9,875 bases of DNA from CAJQQY01 sp964352225. Its GTDB lineage: Bacteria > Bacteroidota > Bacteroidia > Chitinophagales > Saprospiraceae. How positions within the stretch are numbered: position 1 is the stretch's first letter; each line of letters opens with the position of its first letter. Positions 6,781-9,875 of this stretch are shown here, piece by piece. The position numbers and the translations under genes were made by a program. The stretch covers positions 1 through 9,875 of the forward strand of contig CAYGRM010000254.1 of NCBI GenBank assembly GCA_964352225.1, read 5' to 3'. The notes beneath the pieces are model-generated. The model did no database searches. It saw only the letters and a list, made by a program, of their open reading frames with translations, and was not told the origin of the DNA.

Positions 6781-8814
6781 TTATTTTATTTCGAAAGTCT
6801 TTTTATTTTTTCCAATTCCAGTTAGTTTTAAAGTTTTCCATGACTTAGGAATAGTTGTTTTTAATTGTATAATTCCATCATCAGTAATATCTAAGCCACC
6901 AAAACCTGCAAGGACAGCTTGCAACATGCCACCTGCACCAGTCGCAAAATAGGGATTGGTTCCGCCGGCAGTTTCTGAAATTACACCGAATGGAGGGACT
7001 TCGTTTGGTTTATAACTTTCGGAAAAAATATCAACCGCTTTTTGAGTTTGCCCCAGTCGTTGGTACAAAATGCAAAGAATTGAATTTCCCATGGCAGGGC
7101 CTTCGGGCGACATTCGAGGTGTGTAATATTCGAGGTCTTTTAAAATATCTTCTTGCTTTGAGATGATCTTCATGGGGTAGGCCAAGAGGTTCACATCTGC
7201 TTGTTTGATCATCGCCCCATCGTACGTTGAATTTTCACGAGTTACTCCATCGGGAAATTTTAAAATTGGAATATTCTCTGCCACGTGAGCCCAATCTGGA
7301 TTTGGGATAAGTCCTAACTCTCTGGCGGCATCGGTTGCAAAATTCAAAGAAGTAATCGCCATTCCATTGGTGTAAGCATTATTATCAATATTCTCTTCCC
7401 ACTCGTTTGCGCCAATCACATTATTGATGTCATAACGACCTTGGCCGTTTCGTTCCACACGACTTATCCAAAAATCAGCGACTTCTTTAATCACGGGATA
7501 GCCTCGTTCACGTAACCAACTTTTATCTTTAGTCACTTGGTAATATTTCCAATGCGCCCAAGCAATATCTCCAGAGATGTGATGTTGGAATGGACCAGTC
7601 AATGCCCAAACAGGAGTATCCTCCGAACCATCTCCAGCTGATTCCCAAGGGAACATTGCACCATCATATCCATGTGAAAAAGCATTTTGTCGAGCAGCAT
7701 CTAGACGTTCGTAGCGATAGTCTAACAATGACTTTGCAATTTCAGGTTGCAGCATTAGTAAAGGCGGATACATCCAAATTTCCGTATCCCAAAAAATGTG
7801 TCCATTGTAGCCTAAACCAGATAATCCCATTGGTGATAAACTATAAGCGGTTCCTTTTCGAGCGAAGGAATATAGATGATAAATGGCAGAACGAACATCT
7901 CTTTGCACATTGACATCTCCTTCGATGATAATATCACTTTCCCACAATTTTTCCCAAGCTTGGGTGTGTCGTTTCATCAATCGATCACGACCTTCAAGCA
8001 TGGCAAAAATAGTTAAACGTTCCGCTTCATTGTGTGGATCTTCATAATGTTCGGTGGAAGTTGCAGAAGCGACAATACTAAATTTATAGGTTTCACCTGC
8101 TTTTAGTTTTTTATAAAATTTAGCTAGATGCATATTGTAATCCCAATCTTCGTGAACCACATCAGGCTCTGATCCATGTTTTTCTTCAAATATAAAACTG
8201 TTAGATGCTGCGACAATATGTTTGCCGGAAGGGCTTTTTCCCACAGAAGTCATCAACGGAATTTTGACATGAGGACGGTCAATTTCTGCATAATAATTTC
8301 GCACATCATTCAAATGATTGGGTGCTTCGATTACGCTCATTGGAGTGATTTCACAATCTTGTTGAGCGGTAATTTCTACATTAATCAAGGCAGTATAAGG
8401 TAGGTGACGAAGCGACATCATTTCATGGCGAACACTTACCTTTTTCCCCACTTCAAATGTGGTGGTGAGTGTCGCTTTTTTCATGTCCAAAGTTTGAGTG
8501 AAATTGGAAATATCACCTCGACCAACTCGCCGACGATCTACATCCAAATTCATATTGACATGATTGAATGATTTTAAAATATTAGAAACTCGACCTCGCT
8601 GATAGTAATCGTAAACACCATTTAAGACGACATCCGTTACCTTCATCGGTTCGGGTGAAGAAACAATTCCGACCATTCCATTGGCAACGGTCACTCCAAA
8701 ATAATTATTAGGATCAATGTCTTTGGCCTGAATGTGCCATGGAGAGTTGCTGAGGTCTTGTGCTTGGATTTGTAGGACAAAAATACAAATTAGGAATGCG
8801 AGGAATTTTCTCAT
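6781..8814 (-). CDS. Secreted GH65 family glycoside hydrolase, kojibiose hydrolase / PGGHG-like (677 aa)
   Basis: This is an inverting alpha-glucoside hydrolase of family GH65. The signal peptide MRKFLAFLICIFVLQIQA probably ends after A18 with no lipobox, so the enzyme is periplasmic or exported. An N-terminal beta-sandwich (~20-270), a linker and an (alpha/alpha)6 barrel (~300-640) follow, then a short C-terminal sheet. Conserved motifs are HIFWDTEIWMYP with D343, GANEWEENIDNNAYTN with E471, and VISETAGG with E614. The D-E-E spacing (128 and 143) nearly equals that of human PGGHG as I recall it (D301, E430, E574). E471 and E614 are also close to the general acid and base of Flavobacterium johnsoniae kojibiose hydrolase FjGH65A, again from memory. 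This favours hydrolase over phosphorylase, with alpha-1,2-linked glucose as the likely target. The gene begins 81 nt after hisIE on the same strand, with no SusC/D partners in view. The exact substrate is inferred. Confidence 0.9.
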   Translation of the reverse strand: MRKFLAFLICIFVLQIQAQDLSNSPWHIQAKDIDPNNYFGVTVANGMVGIVSSPEPMKVTDVVLNGVYDYYQRGRVSNILKSFNHVNMNLDVDRRRVGRGDISNFTQTLDMKKATLTTTFEVGKKVSVRHEMMSLRHLPYTALINVEITAQQDCEITPMSVIEAPNHLNDVRNYYAEIDRPHVKIPLMTSVGKSPSGKHIVAASNSFIFEEKHGSEPDVVHEDWDYNMHLAKFYKKLKAGETYKFSIVASATSTEHYEDPHNEAERLTIFAMLEGRDRLMKRHTQAWEKLWESDIIIEGDVNVQRDVRSAIYHLYSFARKGTAYSLSPMGLSGLGYNGHIFWDTEIWMYPPLLMLQPEIAKSLLDYRYERLDAARQNAFSHGYDGAMFPWESAGDGSEDTPVWALTGPFQHHISGDIAWAHWKYYQVTKDKSWLRERGYPVIKEVADFWISRVERNGQGRYDINNVIGANEWEENIDNNAYTNGMAITSLNFATDAARELGLIPNPDWAHVAENIPILKFPDGVTRENSTYDGAMIKQADVNLLAYPMKIISKQEDILKDLEYYTPRMSPEGPAMGNSILCILYQRLGQTQKAVDIFSESYKPNEVPPFGVISETAGGTNPYFATGAGGMLQAVLAGFGGLDITDDGIIQLKTTIPKSWKTLKLTGIGKNKKTFEIK

Positions 8815-8867
8815 AGTAGATTTTGATTTTTTTGAAAAAATAAAAACTAAATATAGAAAATTCCTCG
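8799..8867 (-). promoter_or_regulatory. 13-bp inverted repeat joining the GH65 leader to its first codons
   Basis: CGAGGAATTTTCT at 8799-8811 (within codons 2-6 of the GH65 gene) is the exact reverse complement of AGAAAATTCCTCG at 8855-8867 in the leader. In the GH65 mRNA the leader copy could pair with the start of the coding region. The 43-nt loop would hold the ribosome entry region and the AUG (8812-8814), directly next to the stem. This would be a translation-control hairpin if it forms. It is not a standard riboswitch shape, and the pairing is seen only by eye. Confidence 0.4.
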
Positions 8868-8895
8868 TCTGACTTTTTAATTTTTTAGAAAAAAA

Positions 8896-9492
8896 CTAGG
8901 CGTGTCGACTTCGTAGCACCTCAATGACATCTTCTAAGTTTTTATTTTTAGCTGCCAATAAAACTAAATAGTGATACATCAAGTCCGCAGCCTCTCCCAA
9001 AAATAAATCATCATTATCATCCTTTGCTTCGATAACTATTTCCACAGCTTCTTCTCCTACTTTTTGAGCAATTTTATTAATTCCTTTTTGGAAAAGGGAA
9101 GAGGTGTAAGATTTATCGGAAGGGTTGTTTTTTCGATTTTGAATTACTTTTTCTAAGTGAAATAAAAATGCATCCCCTTCATTTTTTTCATCAAAACAAG
9201 TATCGGAACCTGTGTGGCAAACCGCCCCCACAGGGTCAACTTTGATCAAAAGGGTATCGTTGTCACAATCGACAGTAATATTTTTTACATTTAAAAAATT
9301 ACCAGAAGTTTCGCCTTTTGTCCACAATCGATTTTTGGTTCGAGAAAAAAAAGTAACTCGGTTTTCTGCTTGAGTTTTTTCTAATGCTGCTTCATTCATG
9401 TAACCAAGCATGAGTACTTTTCGGGTGGCTTCATCTTGAATGATGCAAGGCATTAATCCATTTACTTTTTTGAAATCTAAATTTTCTATCAT
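8896..9492 (-). CDS. hisIE: Bifunctional phosphoribosyl-AMP cyclohydrolase / phosphoribosyl-ATP pyrophosphatase
   Basis: This cytoplasmic enzyme carries out steps 2 and 3 of histidine synthesis: PR-ATP to PR-AMP (HisE part), then ring opening to ProFAR (HisI part). The HisI domain (about 1-107) shows VDCDNDTLL with Mg-binding D75, D77 and D79, and the three zinc cysteines C76, C92 (AVCHTG) and C99 (DTCF). The HisE domain (about 112-198) shows the MazG-like helices VGEEAVEIVIEAKDD (145-159) and LGEAADLMYH (165-174). At 198 residues it has the normal length of fused HisIE. I chose the ATG at 9492 (MIENLDFKK); the longer frame to a GTG at 9516 would start inside an intergenic repeat and adds only a Lys-rich stub. 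It lies downstream of hisF, 122 bp away, an unusually wide gap for this operon that is filled by a palindromic element. Nothing is missing in the active sites. Confidence 0.96.
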   Translation of the reverse strand: MIENLDFKKVNGLMPCIIQDEATRKVLMLGYMNEAALEKTQAENRVTFFSRTKNRLWTKGETSGNFLNVKNITVDCDNDTLLIKVDPVGAVCHTGSDTCFDEKNEGDAFLFHLEKVIQNRKNNPSDKSYTSSLFQKGINKIAQKVGEEAVEIVIEAKDDNDDLFLGEAADLMYHYLVLLAAKNKNLEDVIEVLRSRHA

Positions 9493-9505
9493 TTTTTTAT
9501 TTTTT

Positions 9506-9617
9506 TGATGGAACACGGATGCGGCGGATTGAGCAGGTTTACACGGATTTTCCCCATTATATAGTCATCGTCAAATCCGCTAAAATCCGCTCGATCCGCG
9601 GTATCCGTGTTCCATCA
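9506..9617. repeat. 112-bp palindromic repeat inside the his operon (ACACGGAT / ATCCGC type)
   Basis: TGATGGAACACGGAT (9506-9520) is a perfect inverted repeat of 9603-9617. The pairing continues imperfectly to about 9551 on the left and 9572 on the right, leaving a loop of about 20 nt (9552-9571). Both arms are built from short degenerate CGGATTT-like units. The element occupies almost the whole space between hisF and hisIE, and its outer TGA (9615-9617, minus strand) is the hisF stop codon. From memory, similar 'gaacacggat...acacggattt' repeats are scattered in Bacteroidota genomes. It is unrelated in sequence to the element at 3355-3497. Whether it is mobile, a processing site or an attenuator is not shown by the sequence. 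Confidence 0.8.
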
Positions 9618-9875
9618 TATCCTTACTGAAATTTTTTTCTCGTTTAAATATTTTTTCAAATCCATAATCTCAATTTCCTTAAAATGGAAAATACTCGCTG
9701 CGAGTCCTGCATCTGCTTTTCCTTTGGTGAATACATCATAAAAATGCTCCATCGAACCAGCACCTCCTGATGCGATAATTGGAATGGATAATTCAGATGA
9801 CATTTTTGCAAGCATCTTATTTTCGAATCCTTGCTTGGTTCCATCGTGATTCATGGAGGTAAATAGAATTTCGCC
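9615..9875 (-). CDS. hisF: Imidazole glycerol phosphate synthase cyclase subunit, C-terminal part (5' end outside window)
   Basis: The frame is open to the window edge, so the ATG at 9854 is internal and only the last 86 of about 250 residues are present. HisF closes the imidazole ring from PRFAR and ammonia supplied by HisH, giving imidazole glycerol phosphate and AICAR. The fragment begins GEILFTSMNHDGTKQGF, where the D of HDG corresponds to the conserved catalytic-side aspartate of the TSxDxDGT motif; the first D of that motif is N here. IPIIASGGAGSMEHF is the phosphate-binding loop at strand 7, and ADAGLAASIFHFKEI is the second phosphate site at strand 8 of the (beta/alpha)8 barrel. The C-terminus KKISVRI ends at a TGA that belongs to the adjacent palindromic repeat. 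Next in the operon is hisIE. Confidence 0.95.
   Translation of the reverse strand, partial: GEILFTSMNHDGTKQGFENKMLAKMSSELSIPIIASGGAGSMEHFYDVFTKGKADAGLAASIFHFKEIEIMDLKKYLNEKKISVRI

Noticed and set aside
8840..8880. TATATTTA as a -7 element for the GH65 gene
   Set aside because: One mismatch to TAnnTTTG and no TTG at the right distance upstream; too weak to list as a promoter.
9493..9516. Longer HisIE start at the GTG ending at 9516
   Set aside because: It lies within the palindromic repeat, adds a Lys/Gln stub absent from the family, and the ATG at 9492 gives the normal HisI start.
9552..9580. TTGACG and TATAAT-like words in the loop of the his-operon repeat (minus strand)
   Set aside because: They are only 7 nt apart, and the Bacteroidota housekeeping sigma factor prefers TAnnTTTG; not a usable promoter.
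9852..9875. N in place of the first D of the HisF TSxDxDG motif as a sign of an inactive enzyme
   Set aside because: The second, functionally important D is kept, and from memory an NHDG form is seen in Bacteroidota HisF; ordinary lineage variation.

Overview
The window comes from an AT-rich Bacteroidota chromosome. The evidence is tandem FtsX/MacB-type permeases of the large orphan kind, a fused hisIE downstream of hisF, A-rich leaders without a clear Shine-Dalgarno sequence, and one well-formed Bacteroidota promoter (TTG, 18 nt, TAnnTTTG). Gene style and intergenic repeats would suit Saprospiraceae, Cytophagales or Flavobacteriia, but I cannot place it below phylum. It looks like ordinary chromosomal background. 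I see no phage, transposase, CRISPR, tRNA or rRNA.

Layout. Positions 2-3322 (+) hold the tail of one eight-to-nine-hundred-residue-class ABC permease and a complete paralogue 30 bp behind it. This pair meets, tail to tail, a membrane-anchored M20 metallopeptidase (3507-4979, -). The 184-bp gap between them is almost filled by a nested inverted-repeat element (3355-3497). The peptidase is divergent from a family-2-like glycosyltransferase (5097-5963, +). That gene in turn converges on a small multi-pass membrane protein of unknown function (6024-6530, -), with a perfect 15-bp hairpin between them. A 250-bp gap without a convincing gene follows. Next comes a secreted GH65 enzyme (6781-8814, -) that resembles bacterial kojibiose hydrolase and the eukaryotic PGGHG glucosidase. 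The window ends with hisIE (8896-9492, -) and the 3' end of hisF (9615-9875, -), the tail of a histidine operon read from right to left.

How the genes work together. HisF and HisIE act in the same pathway: HisIE makes the ProFAR that, after HisA, becomes the HisF/HisH substrate. The two permeases probably belong to one export or lipoprotein-release type system whose ATPase is not in view. The peptidase, glycosyltransferase, small membrane protein and GH65 enzyme are not obviously linked functionally.

Most of the interest is in the non-coding DNA. Two different long palindromic repeat elements sit between genes. One lies inside the his operon and supplies the hisF stop codon. A 13-bp perfect inverted repeat links the GH65 leader to codons 2-6 of the gene, which could fold over the translation start.
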